Positions 32,901 to 41,144 of a stretch of DNA of 56,860 nt are shown piece by piece. Each line of letters begins with the position of its first letter. Positions within the stretch are counted from its first letter, which is position 1. The notes beneath the pieces are model-generated. The model was not told the origin of the DNA. It searched no databases and was given only the letters and a program-made list of their open reading frames with translations. This DNA comes from Mnemiopsis leidyi (Eukaryota > Ctenophora > Tentaculata > Lobata > Bolinopsidae): NCBI GenBank assembly GCA_000226015.1, contig JH152823.1, forward strand, positions 474,468 to 531,327. The letters are read 5' to 3'. A program made the position numbers and the translations under genes.

Positions 32901-34568
32901 CTAAAATTAGCTGGACCCACCAAACTGTATTCGGTACAATTTGCCCTATTGACAATCTGCAACCGAGGAGACAACGGCAGGTGGGGTCAGCAATAGATTT
33001 CCACAATTCGATCACGATACTTAAAGTTTCCGGGTGACTGGAGCCGGGCGCCGGCCCCTGCGTGCCCCGTGAATACTAGCAGGTTCATAAAACATAGTAC
33101 CCTCCACAATCACCACCATGACCCCCCTTCCCGTGATCTGGTCGGGTCCGTGACGCGGAGACCTGCTTGGACCTGGTTCAGGCTGGAGCCGGGTGGAGTT
33201 ACCAGCACCGTCAGTCATCCTGATGGAGTTTAGTTCCACCTCCCTCGTCTCCAGCTTTCGGAGTTAAAATTCGCTTAATCGGTTTATTAAGCAGATACTT
33301 AGACGATACATAGTTGCAGGCTTTATCTGAACCGTCCCTACGTCATCATGAACTTGTAATCAAGGATCTTCAAATATACCTGGCTACTATAAACTGGACG
33401 CCAACTGAGGAGAAATGGAATTTGGAGTCTGAGCTGATTGCCGAATGAACTCGGGAGTAACTCAAACTGACTAAAATATATTTTAGACCAGATCGGACTG
33501 TCCCCCTGTCAGACTAGACCAAGCCTGGCCCGATAAGCTTGTGACGAAATGAATTGTTCGTCTCTTCAACTCCAAATCACATAAAGTTGTGGTTAAATTC
33601 CGACAATTGTTTGAGCAATCAGACTGTCTTCGGAATAGAATATAAATTGTTTCAAAGCCAGAAATTTCTCTTGATTGAAGTAACACTAACTGTAAAACTT
33701 TTGAGACTTGACCTACCCCATTTTCACGATTAGTGCTCAATATTGTTAATTTGGTCGCGCCTCGATTTGATGTAATTGACTGATAACTGGAGGGCGATTG
33801 GCGAAGGCATGACCGAAAAATATGAAAATTGTTTCAATAAACAGATTCACAAATCAACTATTCGAGACACTGCAGAGACAATGAAAGTTAAAATTAAGGC
33901 ACTATAAGTAATTAATAACATCACTTGTAAGTTGTAGAACCCGTTTGAAAATATCATGAAGCTGTGATGCGAAACATCGTAGAAAAATATTGTAAATAGC
34001 GCAATGTAGTAACTTTATGTCCGCTTAAAATCCAATACTTCTGAAATAGGATCAGCTGCACTTTCAAATCGTTTCAAGTGCTACAATCACGAATGATAAA
34101 CGCTATTCAAACAACTTCATACCCGAGCACGTATTAAACGAGGTGGAGAAATAGATGACATGATTACCTACAAATCCGTCATACTTGTACCGAACACACC
34201 TTGATGAATTGTGGTCTTATCAACGTTGAAGAAGCCTCTTACTTAGGAACGACCATCAACTCCCTTAATAGCTTAATGTTCATTCTAGGGTTTGGTAAAT
34301 TAAAACCCTTGCAAGTCGTGAATTCCAACAGATTCAAACCCATACGTGATCTCCACCACAATACCATCCCCTCTCTTCTTCCTCTCACACTCAAACAACC
34401 CTAGGCGTACGAAGTTCTGCTGGTCAACTACCAGGAGAAGTTCCCCATAAGCTCTCCCAGCAAGGGTCACGGGGACAGGACAGCCAGGTCCCTTGCTCGG
34501 AAAGAGGGGGACGCTGTACAGGAACAGTATCTGAGGATCAAGGCGGACGTTAGCAGGCTCCTTTACGT
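4614..34568 (+). CDS. Spectrin-superfamily actin-binding linker (spectraplakin/nesprin-like), 23 exons, 3' end unresolved
   Basis: This is a large cytoskeletal linker that should bind F-actin through two N-terminal calponin-homology (CH) domains and act as an extended rod. Exons read from splice sites and phase: 4614-4698, 5222-5283, 5579-5913, 6488-6590, 6709-6876, 7720-7830, 8019-8144, 8550-8725, 9781-9940, 10043-10146, 10426-10561, 10688-11044, 16571-16663, 25237-25397, 25964-26084, 26508-26740, 26918-27044, 27348-27761, 28116-28322, 29127-29288, 31237-31383, 32297-32380, 34405-34568. Every junction is GT-AG and keeps frame, giving 1,278 residues plus two bases. CH1 resembles spectraplakins ([10 protein letters not shown], then DGNPKL and GLIWTIIL). 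CH2 has a nesprin-like ELGIPRLLD and DEKSIMTY. The rest is helical and spectrin-like. No plakin repeat, EF-hand or GAR domain is seen in the window. The last donor (gtaagt at 34569) leaves phase 2 and no partner exon was confirmed. If it is unused, the frame stops at 34570-34572. Confidence 0.85.
5461..5535. repeat. 9-bp minisatellite (taccagcta)n in intron 2
   Basis: About eight tandem copies of a 9-bp unit (taccagcta, with variants ending gcaa or containing tatc) lie in the intron, ending about 45 bases before the acceptor of exon 3. The period is a multiple of three, so the tract stays open in all frames and creates a spurious Leu-Tyr-Gln repeat if translated. It is in the branch-point zone of the intron and copy number could affect splicing. 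That effect is an inference. Confidence 0.85.
6488..6876 (+). CDS. Exons 4-5: CH2 domain
   Basis: Exon 4 (6488-6590) encodes the start of CH2 ([20 protein letters not shown], then PDIID). Exon 5 (6709-6876) encodes the rest: [20 protein letters not shown], a VED and [12 protein letters not shown]. Phase is kept across both introns, with a GG|A codon split before exon 4. The second half is close to the nesprin/spectrin CH2 consensus, while CH1 is nearer to spectraplakins, so the family label stays open. The residue range is about 161-251. The 3' edge of exon 5 is the first copy of a triplicated 34-bp sequence. Confidence 0.9.
6857..6951. repeat. 34-bp tandem triplication across the exon 5 splice donor
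   Basis: A 34-bp unit is repeated at 6857-6890, 6891-6924 and 6925-6951 (last copy partial), with no mismatch that I can see. The first copy spans the last 20 coding bases of exon 5 and the donor caag|gtagtt, so the splice donor itself exists in three copies. Use of the second donor would add 34 bases, shift the frame and bring in a TAA seven codons beyond the first donor. The annotated first donor is therefore the only one that keeps the protein intact. Confidence 0.9.
7720..11044 (+). CDS. Exons 6-12: spectrin-like helical rod, first part
   Basis: Exons are 7720-7830, 8019-8144, 8550-8725, 9781-9940, 10043-10146, 10426-10561 and 10688-11044, covering residues 252-641. The translation is rich in Leu, Glu, Lys and Gln in heptad-like order, with Trp at spectrin-repeat-like spacing ([24 protein letters not shown]). 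All junctions are in phase (0,0,2,0,2,0,0 at exon ends). This follows directly after CH2, as expected in spectraplakins, nesprins and spectrins. No individual repeat could be matched to a named plakin repeat by eye. Introns of about 200-1,050 bp separate the exons and contain nothing recognisable. Confidence 0.8.
11045..11640. other. Spacer between exon 12 and the nested GPCR gene
   Basis: The stretch lies in the 5.5-kb intron 12 of the spectrin-like gene. Nothing coding is seen. On the minus strand it is the 3' flank of the receptor gene and contains its probable polyadenylation signal at 11570-11575. Confidence 0.6.
11570..11575 (-). terminator. Polyadenylation signal of the nested GPCR gene
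   Basis: TTTATT on the plus strand reads AATAAA on the minus strand. It lies about 65 bases past the receptor stop codon at 11641, a normal distance for a metazoan poly(A) signal with a short 3' UTR. Confidence 0.5.
11641..13020 (-). CDS. Rhodopsin-type G-protein-coupled receptor, three exons, nested antisense
   Basis: Exons on the minus strand are 13020-12912, 12819-12678 and 12397-11641. All junctions are GT-AG and in phase, giving 335 residues. Seven membrane segments can be read. TM1 contains the GN pair (GLQGN). TM2 has LADL with the conserved Asp. TM3 begins with VCA (disulphide Cys). TM4 has IGLWTVV, TM5 has the Pro in LGPLI, TM6 has SVLPGT and TM7 has [14 protein letters not shown]. 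The N-terminus has one N-glycosylation site (NTT), and a Cys lies in the second extracellular loop. Two hallmark motifs are altered: DRY is QRL, and NPxxY is replaced by SNYYVY without proline. The ligand cannot be guessed. The frame is open upstream to 13077 but the first ATG is at 13020. The gene sits wholly in intron 12 of the spectrin-like gene, so it needs its own promoter. Confidence 0.8.
12368..12530. repeat. 57-bp tandem triplication across the GPCR exon 3 splice acceptor
   Basis: A 57-bp unit is repeated at 12368-12424, 12425-12481 and 12482-12530 (partial) with few mismatches. It contains the minus-strand acceptor cag and the first 30 coding bases of the last receptor exon, so there are three potential acceptors. 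The innermost one (acceptor at 12398) keeps the frame and gives RRWMLGG. The outer copies would read ACGG after the AG and then enter a TAA in the repeat. Confidence 0.9.
13021..16570. other. Rest of intron 12, non-coding
   Basis: About 3.5 kb of AT-rich DNA holds a 12-base G run at 14859-14870 and a 13-base C run at 16377-16389. It is upstream of the nested GPCR gene and should hold that gene's promoter, but no clear core element is recognised. Small open frames at 15407-15740 on both strands look like chance. Confidence 0.5.
16571..26084 (+). CDS. Exons 13-15: spectrin-like rod, middle part
   Basis: Exons are 16571-16663, 25237-25397 and 25964-26084, covering residues 642-766. Exon 13 is short (31 codons) and lies between the two largest introns (5.5 and 8.6 kb), both of which host an antisense gene. 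Exon 14 has the Trp-rich helical pattern of a spectrin repeat ([24 protein letters not shown]). Exon 15 continues the helix ([12 protein letters not shown]). Phases match at every junction: exon 14 ends with CG, completed by the first G of exon 15. A further exon with length a multiple of three could be hidden in either large intron. Confidence 0.75.
16664..17320. other. Spacer in intron 13 before the nested secreted-protein gene
   Basis: This is AT-rich DNA with a run of AATAAA-like words on the plus strand (17098-17190). A 70-codon minus-strand open frame at 16988-17200 is composed of AT-rich codons and looks like chance. No polyadenylation signal of the nested gene was clearly recognised. 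Confidence 0.4.
17321..18672 (-). CDS. Secreted matrix-metalloproteinase-like protein lacking the zinc site, five exons, nested antisense
   Basis: Exons on the minus strand are 18672-18613, 18454-18250, 18129-17942, 17800-17660 and 17488-17321 (stop TAA). All have GT-AG sites and matching phases, giving 253 residues. Residues 1-20 form a signal peptide (basic start, then [11 protein letters not shown]). Residues 103-130 (YKVIFYTMD to WSN) resemble the start of an MMP catalytic domain. Residues 202-212 ([11 protein letters not shown]) align without gaps to the HExxHxxGxxH zinc motif: the three His are Tyr202, Glu206 and Cys212, the catalytic Glu is Asp203, and the Gly is kept. A Met-turn-like EIM follows at 219-221. 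The C-terminus ([14 protein letters not shown]) matches the final MMP helix pattern. No PRCGxPD cysteine switch, hemopexin repeats or calcium loops are seen. I infer a secreted pseudoprotease, but the family match is by eye. It could instead be an unrelated small secreted protein. Confidence 0.6.
22629..23241. repeat. Diverged direct duplication, offset about 500 bp
   Basis: Three words recur in the same order with the same offset. The word ctacgca is at 22629 and 23129, tttcgtcaca at 22691 and 23192, and cggtttaaaatt at 22729 and 23230 (offsets 500, 501, 501). Intervening sequence is only partly alike, so this would be an old duplication or two units of a diverged satellite. Confidence 0.45.
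25122..25202. repeat. Two minisatellites just upstream of exon 14
   Basis: A 7-base unit (aaaaagt) is repeated about three times near 25122-25140. It is followed by a unit of about 17 bp (acgttccctatatagct and variants) at 25146-25160, 25161-25177, 25178-25194 and a partial copy to 25202. The cluster ends 34 bases before the exon 14 acceptor at 25236, in the position of the branch point. Confidence 0.8.
26508..26740 (+). CDS. Exon 16: Pro/Gly-rich unstructured insert in the linker
   Basis: This exon (77 codons plus two bases, residues 767-843) breaks the helical rod. Its first part still looks helical ([13 protein letters not shown]), then it turns into a stretch rich in Pro, Gly and Asn ([11 protein letters not shown]) with no repeat pattern. 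Splice sites are good (cacacag acceptor, gtaagt donor), and the AG overhang joins to exon 17 in frame. It is likely a hinge or a partner-binding loop between rod segments. That role is an inference. Confidence 0.8.
26918..34568 (+). CDS. Exons 17-23: spectrin-like rod, last part seen
   Basis: Exons are 26918-27044, 27348-27761, 28116-28322, 29127-29288, 31237-31383, 32297-32380 and 34405-34568, covering residues 844-1278. Long amphipathic helices dominate exon 18 ([33 protein letters not shown]) and exons 19-21 ([27 protein letters not shown]). Exon 23 ends with RLLY and a strong donor gtaagt. The rod is shorter than in full spectraplakins or giant nesprins, so either the protein is compact or exons further 3' were missed. 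No KASH domain was established. Confidence 0.8.
28323..29126. other. Intron 19, non-coding
   Basis: About 0.8 kb of AT-rich intron between exons 28116-28322 and 29127-29288. No repeat, exon or RNA gene is recognised. Confidence 0.5.
29289..31236. other. Intron 20, with a small open frame encoding a membrane-like tail
   Basis: About 1.9 kb of intron. It contains the 73-codon open frame 29599-29820, described separately, and an imperfect (ctata)n microsatellite at 30954-30974. Otherwise nothing is recognised. Confidence 0.5.
29599..29820 (+). other. Small ORF with a C-terminal membrane-like segment, possible alternative exon
   Basis: The 73-codon frame is Pro/Tyr-rich in its middle ([12 protein letters not shown]) and then has a hydrophobic stretch ([18 protein letters not shown]) followed by only a few residues ending in TPPR and a TGA. 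An acceptor-like cttacag lies at 29643-29649 in the frame. Because it sits in an intron of a spectrin-repeat gene, a tail-anchored alternative end is conceivable. However, the phase (needs two bases from upstream) does not match the preceding exon, which ends in phase 0. It is most likely a chance frame, but it is recorded because membrane-tailed isoforms occur in nesprins. Confidence 0.2.
31384..34404. other. Introns 21 and 22 (around exon 32297-32380), non-coding
   Basis: Contains a 21-bp tandem repeat at 31959-32016 (a core of actaataactgtattttc, nearly three copies) and a short GC-rich patch at 33030-33250 that stands out from its AT-rich surroundings. The open frame 33021-33239 (-) in that patch has no recognised domain. 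Confidence 0.5.
31959..32016. repeat. 21-bp tandem repeat in intron 21
   Basis: Units at 31959-31979 and 31980-32000, and a partial third copy from 32001, share the core actaataac(a/t)gtattttc. A weaker related half-copy precedes at 31943-31958. Confidence 0.75.
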
Positions 34569-36933
34569 GTAAGTTGCTGTTTGTGCTGAGTTTCAGAGTT
34601 CTGGAGTCAGGTTTAGTCTGTTTTGTTGTGGTGAAACGACTCGGTAACATTGTTATCGATCAGATGTTTGCAAAAAGTTGCAATGATTCGTATTTTAAAC
34701 ATATCCGTGGATTGTTAAGATTATTGTGCACACGATCCCTAAAGTACAATTATTATTATTATTAATTGGTTGAATAACTTAGTTCGACGTATCTCTTATG
34801 CAATATTGCTGTGTCTATATATCAGATTCTTCCTTCCAGATTTAAGTTCTTGCAATATCTAAAAATATATCCCCCAATTCATTTTTAGCACAATCGAATA
34901 GTTATTAGATTTGTAATACAGCGCGACGTCATAGTAATCATGAGTTTACTGTTCACATTTCTCCACGTCACACCAATTCACCCGACCAATGACACACTGA
35001 CTTTTTCCTGACAAATCAGACAGTTTCCTGACAGATTATGATCCGATCGCACGTTTTTCCCCACCGACTTCTCCACTGGAGACATAGGTCACTGTGCAAA
35101 CGTCCCGTCGGTCCTCTGCAGCCTGCTAAATTTTGCAAGTCACGCCGACAGCCCGCCCTACATCTCCAACTAAAGAACATTATAACTTTAACTCATTTCG
35201 ATCAATTTTAATTTGATCAGATTATCAGGTGGCTAAGGATTGGCTCTGGTCTGGGGTAGACCGGACAATGGGTAATGTGGGACATAGCTACTGAAGTTTC
35301 CATGCCTGATTACATTGACCGTAAACTAATCAAATAACTATATAACCGTAGTTATTGAATAGATTAAGATAAGATAGCGATTAGTGAAGTTTTACCAAAT
35401 CTTCATAGTAATCGATACGAATTGTGGTGAATGAGAGAAATCTAAGCCGCATCTTCAACTTTTATCTGATGTGCAGTTATGATATTTTACACTCCTTAAA
35501 TTTAAGATAGTCTTAGCTATGTAAAATTAAGATTTTAACACTACATATAATTCTTGATTGGCAGTGATGCATTTTACGGAGGATATATTTCGGTTTCACC
35601 TACAACGACGAGAGATTCACGTTCATTCCGGTGTGAAATTTGGACTACACATACAAATATTTGTTTAGGAGCGTCTTGATTTGTATCCTTTCTGTGGTCA
35701 TAATTCATTATAATAAATAAAGTTTCATAACACTACAAATTAATGACATTTATTGATTAAAGTGTGTAAAGTTAATTCGATCGCAATTATGCTAGTCAAG
35801 ATGGTCCAAATTTCGTCAAATTACTGGAGTTGACAGTTAGATTTGTGGATGACTAAGCTACTATCGCCCGGTCGATAGGACGAGGCTGTTGCGTCCGAAA
35901 TGCGTTGACCAGCGTTTAACCAGTTAGCTCACGAAAAGGGTATGAGGCATTTCAATAAGCTTTCATGAAAATGTAGCTGTATTGGTATCTTTAGGAAAGT
36001 TGAACCTTCAAGAATTCCAGAAGAGATAAGAAGAGCTTAACTTATGTTCTTGTCATAAGCTGCTGAAAGTCGGAATGGAAGAGATGGCGTCTGGTAGGGT
36101 CCCCTTCTTGGTTAAAGAAGCATATGCTCCTTTACAAGTTAAATTAGTGGTGAAAATTCAGGTTGGTTATATTACCGATTTCTCTGTGAAGAAAGTTCTG
36201 CCATCTCTGTTTTACTTCGTCGTTGGTCTGAATTAAAACGATTTATTTTACTCCAGTCACATACTTGCATCTCATTTTTCCAACATATTTCATATTATGT
36301 TTTCGGTAAAAGTCATTATTTATTCGTGATAATGAGATAGTTATCTAAGGTGTTTGTGATGAGGTAATGATTTTTGTCCGTTGTAAAAATTATGTGTGGA
36401 ATTTTGTGTACCTAAATTTTCAATTATAAGTTGTAATTCTTGTTTTTCCAGCGCAATAACTTGATTGAACCAGTATTTTCAATTCAGTAAATTTAATTCA
36501 CTACGAAAGTTAAGCATTATCATTATTATATATGTTTATTCCATAGTTTGTTGTATAATTCATGTTTAGACAGCGCATCAAACCTGAGTAAGTAAGTAAG
36601 TAAGCAGGTTAGAAACAGTTGCTGGATATTGTTCCTTAATTATTTAGATGTCACCATATATTTCAATGATATTTTGACACTCAATGTAAAACATTAAAAC
36701 ACTATGAAATTTTTATGTTTGTTTTTCAACATAATATTTGTCTGTCAGCAGAGTTTTAGAGCCTGAAAATAAGTCCTTTCGTGCATGTCAAGTTGTGAAA
36801 TTCGGTGAATTTTATTTCCAGTTATTCAGCTTGTTTGTTTGAATCACGCGTTTTAATCTTTTAAAATTTTAGAAAACATGTTTTATAACTTCTGTCCGGA
36901 GCCTTGTTTTCATTCTATTGTCACTCTGAAAAA

Positions 36934-36970
36934 TTGCCGGTTAACAATTTGCCGGTTAACAATTTGCCGG
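36934..36970. repeat. 15-bp tandem repeat (ttgccggttaacaat)
   Basis: Three copies at period 15 start at 36934, 36949 and 36964 (last partial). Each carries a CCGG core, like the cluster at 39.1 kb. Confidence 0.8.
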
Positions 36971-39900
36971 CTTAATTTGTGTTTTCAGAAAATGCTTACC
37001 ATTTTCATAATATCCGGAAACATTGTAGTTCAATTTCATGCCTGATATGATATAAAATTGGAACTCTTCCATGATATAACTATCACATTTCTGTTTTTTA
37101 CGTATCACTACTCCAATCATTAGATTTGGTTAAAATCAAGTGGCTCTTCTTAGCTTGGCTGTTAAAGAAATAATACAGGAATATGATAATGCTTCATTAA
37201 TTACCCTGTTACAACATATGGTCTTTAATTCTAATTACTCGACCCCATGAGGGGCGGAGGAAGATGCTCTAATTTTTGAGAATTCATGCATTTAAAGTTG
37301 CTTTTGAAGCATTTTGACAATAGATCTTGGTTGTTATGTGAGTTTTGAAAATGGTTTTTTAACAGTGACACTGTGCTAGGTAGTAAGTATTCCGAACTTA
37401 AGCCTAACTCTAAGTCCTACACTGCAGTCAAATCTTGTATGGTTTTCAATTAAAGATCTTGACCCTGACAAATTTGTTAATAACAATTAAGCTAGGTATG
37501 GTTCTAGATTACTAGACAAATGAGTCCATTCAGCCCACTGCAGGCGAAAAATTTTAGACATTCGACACATGTTAAATAGTACGGAAGCAATTTTCTAATA
37601 AAAGTTGTTGAAAATATGGGAGGAGGGGGTAAATGATACATTGACCCCTCAACTTTTAAAAGGGCCCTGGCAGCCTAGCTCCATCTGTTCTTTTTTATCG
37701 AAGTTCCATAGCTTCCGTACTGTAGGACAAAATCCCTCTTGAAGCTATGATAAATCTTTAGACCAATTCAGAATAGCAGATATCCCTTGAACTGTAAGGT
37801 AAATATGTAAGAATGTGTGATGGGTATTTGCCGAAACAGCAGTGGAAAGAGTTTATTTAGCTCACCGCTGGCTTAGAAGCAATTTCTAGATAGAAGTTGT
37901 TAACCATATCATATGCTTATGATACTCCCCCCCCCCCCCCCTGTTCCGCCATCCATGCTCGAGTCTTTTACCAGCGTCCTATTCTCTAATGGGCACTGCA
38001 GTATACATCATTATATCTATTCCGTATTTCAATACGTTCCGTACGTGAATTAACTTTGAAGGATCGGACGTGGGGCAATGTTGGCTCGCCTCCCAGTTGT
38101 CGAATAGACATTTAAAAGTTAAGTAAGTGTAAGAAACATAATATGCTTAACATACAAAGCATATTCACATATATAATCTAAATGGGAGCCGTGCGTGAAG
38201 ATTCGAGATGGTTATTAACCACCTTATGAAAACCGATCTCCTACCGCCAACTCTGAGGAGTAGAGGAGTCTTAGCTCTTTTCCTCACACTCCTGTTTCGG
38301 CGTAACTTGCTTCGTCCCATTTCCGGTCCGCTGAAAAATTGATTCTTAAGACGCTTGCTTTAGTTTATAGTGACTATTACATCGATGATTCGATTAGTGC
38401 CCGATGCGGGAGATGGTGACGGTGATCATGCTACGATACCATGGTTACTTGATTGCGATAGTTTGTTGATTGTTGAACTATTCTTTATGTAGTTGTACAT
38501 CACGTACGTCGTACATCTTGAGATGGGCATTCGGAACATTCGCTGTAATAAGTAATGCCATCAATAACATTTAACGACATCCGAGTTTTGTAATCTTGAA
38601 GTTGTCGTTAATAAGCTGTCTCGAAATGTAATATTAGAATGTGATAATATCGACTCAGCTGAAACATGTGTTAAATAAGATTTAAATGTCTCCACATAAG
38701 ATTTGCAGTGTCCAGATTCTCATTTTTAGCAATTTTGTTGTTTGCTCAAACTAAATCGTTATATTGCTTTATATTTCTGTACAATTACCAACTATGAATT
38801 CTTATCTGTCTTGATATTCAATTCTTTTATTTTCAAACGTTTTGACGTGTTGTCGCCTCACCATATGATAATGCTATAGTCACGTGACCTGAACGTGTCA
38901 CAGTTCTTCAGTAGTCCTATGCTAGTAGTATGCTATTTGACTGTGATTGTTACTCGCCTGGCACTACTGTTCGCTACAGCAACATGATTAGAAATCAGTC
39001 GATAACTTAAATGCACCTTAAGGCACTCTCCTTAAATCATAGAGAAATTCTCAAAGCAGTCTATTAGCCGGTTCAAAGCCGGTTTTAAGTCGTTTGCCTA
39101 CGGTACCGAGCTATGGCGTATAACCGGATCATAACCGGATTAAAGCCAGTCGGTAATCTACCAGCTTACCTTTGTGACCTGAGGAATGAAGGGCAGAAAT
39201 GTCTTGATCAAACATAAATAAGTGGCTAGCCCGTCTGATGAACTTATCATGTTAAGTTTGATTATTATGCTAAAGTGTGATTTATATCTTAAAGTGCGAT
39301 TTTGAAGTCTGTGATCGCATGACAAACTTTTCACGAGTATCTTCAACGTGTCTTGTACAAGTCCTACTGTCACGTGAAAGGAATTAAAATTGTGTATGTG
39401 ACCGGAATCGTGCGAGCTTTGTATGTGTTGTTTGTTTAAACCTAACGTGCCAACTTTGAAATAAACTGCCATGTTGCTCATCAAAGAGTCGAATATAATA
39501 TATTTCGTAGAATTTATTCAAACTTATTCAAGTACACAATGTTACTCGCGTTTATATTACAGCAATATGTTTCATTGCACTTAACTTCTTTACACATAGT
39601 TTTACGACAAGCTACTTTACACTTATTTCCACATTAGACTTTATACACAAGTCCAATGAGACTTTACGCACTTTTTGTCAATGAGATTTGATAATTGATG
39701 CTTAAGTGCACCATTATTTGCACAAAGTTTGACACTCATTGTCTCTACGTACCCTCACAGACTTATGACCCATCCTGTTGTAGCCTTTACTGACACATAA
39801 TAAGGTTTTATAAGGTTTGATGTTGTTGGTATACATGTAATGTTGATACGATGTTCTTGTTATTGTTGTTTGTGTTGCTGTGTTGATTTGACTCGGCTTA

Positions 39901-40254
39901 CCGCTACACTTAGATAGCGCAAAATCATTTCGTTTCGTTACGGATATAAGGTATATTGTTTTATCATTATCTTTTTTCTTCTTGAGCATGTTCTGTAACA
40001 ACAATTCCATTAGCTTAGGTATACAAATGTGTTGTTTATATTTGCTCTTATTTTGGCCAAAGTGAAATTAACTTTTGTATATGCGACTTAACACAGTAAG
40101 TGAGGAAGAGATTTTGCTGGCTTATTTGCAGTTTGTCCAGCGGACAATCAATTGCCGGATTCGCGCAAATTTCGACCGAATCCGCGGCAACTTTGCCTAA
40201 CAAAAGTTCTCGCCAGTGAGAGAGTTAGAAAGTTATCAAGAAAATAGAGCTTTC

Positions 40255-40432
40255 TTAGTTAGAATGTTAGTTAGCCAGTAATTCACAAAGTTAGTTAGTC
40301 GGTTATTCACAAAGTCAGTTATTTAGTTAAACCGTTCATAACTTTTTTAGTTAGTTAGATAGATAGTACGTAAGTAAGCATATAAATAAGATAGTTAGTT
40401 AGTTATTTAGTTATTTAGTGAGTTAGTTGCTT
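40255..40432. repeat. Degenerate GTTA/GTAA-rich simple repeat tract
   Basis: Runs of gttagtta, tagatagatag, gtaagtaag and ttagttatttag alternate with a repeated ttattcacaaag or tattcacaaag segment. There is no coding potential. It is an expanded tetranucleotide microsatellite that has decayed. Confidence 0.7.
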
Positions 40433-40687
40433 GTTGATTTTATTTTATTTGACGAGAAGATGCTCGTCTAACTTAGATGTCCGTCTAAAATACAGTTTGC
40501 TGTTACGCCCGACTTTCGCATTTTAAAGGTACTTGCTATGACTTTTTTGTAGAAATGGAGCTCATTCGTTTAATTCATGATCGGATTTACATACTATCTT
40601 ATGATAGTCTCCTGATTACAGCGATCTTGTTTATATTCGTTAATTCGAACAACTAATAACTAGACGCCCCTTTTTTGTTCACACTAG

Positions 40688-41144
40688 GTGTACCTGAAGT
40701 GCGGTATTCTGCTTGGAGATGTAAGTTAACAATGTAAAGTTAACAATGTAGCCTGGAATTTTATCAAGTCACGAGTCTTTATCAAACCCTCATGAGGTTC
40801 CTAATTTGAAGGCACTATTAGCTGTGCTATAGTTATAGTAGTGCTGCGTTGATCTAAAATACTTTCATTTGCTAAAATCCTATGTGTAAGAAATAGGATC
40901 TAGGTATTCATCTGATTCAATCGATAAAATAAACATACCGCTGCCTCATCGTTAAATTGGCAGGCTTTCATACCGTCCGGGATCCCTGCGCCTTGCTTGG
41001 TGCGTGGTGTCTGTATGATGCATATCTTCGCCCTTTGCTGATATTGTTGAACGTGAAATAAACTTCTTATTTTCACAGGATTCAGTAGTTAAAGCTAGTG
41101 GCAGTAAGATCCTGGTAGGGTTCAGGCAGAAATTGCTGTTTTAG
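40688..41144 (+). other. Two candidate small exons with a downstream poly(A) signal
   Basis: Candidate exon 40688-40720 (33 bases, acceptor cacactag, donor gtaagt) and candidate exon 41079-41144 (acceptor tttcacag, stop TAG at 41142) read in phase 0 as VYLKCGILLGD joined to DSVVKASGSKIL and a short tail. An AATAAA lies at 41241-41246. They could be terminal exons of the spectrin-like gene, but the preceding exon ends in phase 2, so one more exon would be needed. The short length makes chance likely. Confidence 0.2.

Noticed and set aside
34300..34650. A 116-codon minus-strand frame
   Set aside because: It overlaps exon 23 of the linker gene, which has correct splice sites and helical sequence on the plus strand.
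37154..37250. Possible phase-2 terminal exon reading LAVKEIIQEYDN and a stop
   Set aside because: The phase fits the last donor at 34568, but codon use is AT-rich unlike the other exons, and a frame of 32 codons is easily open by chance.
39479..39484. A start codon at 39484 for the minus-strand frame
   Set aside because: The triplet is TTG. The first ATG is the next codon (39481), so the frame is listed from there.
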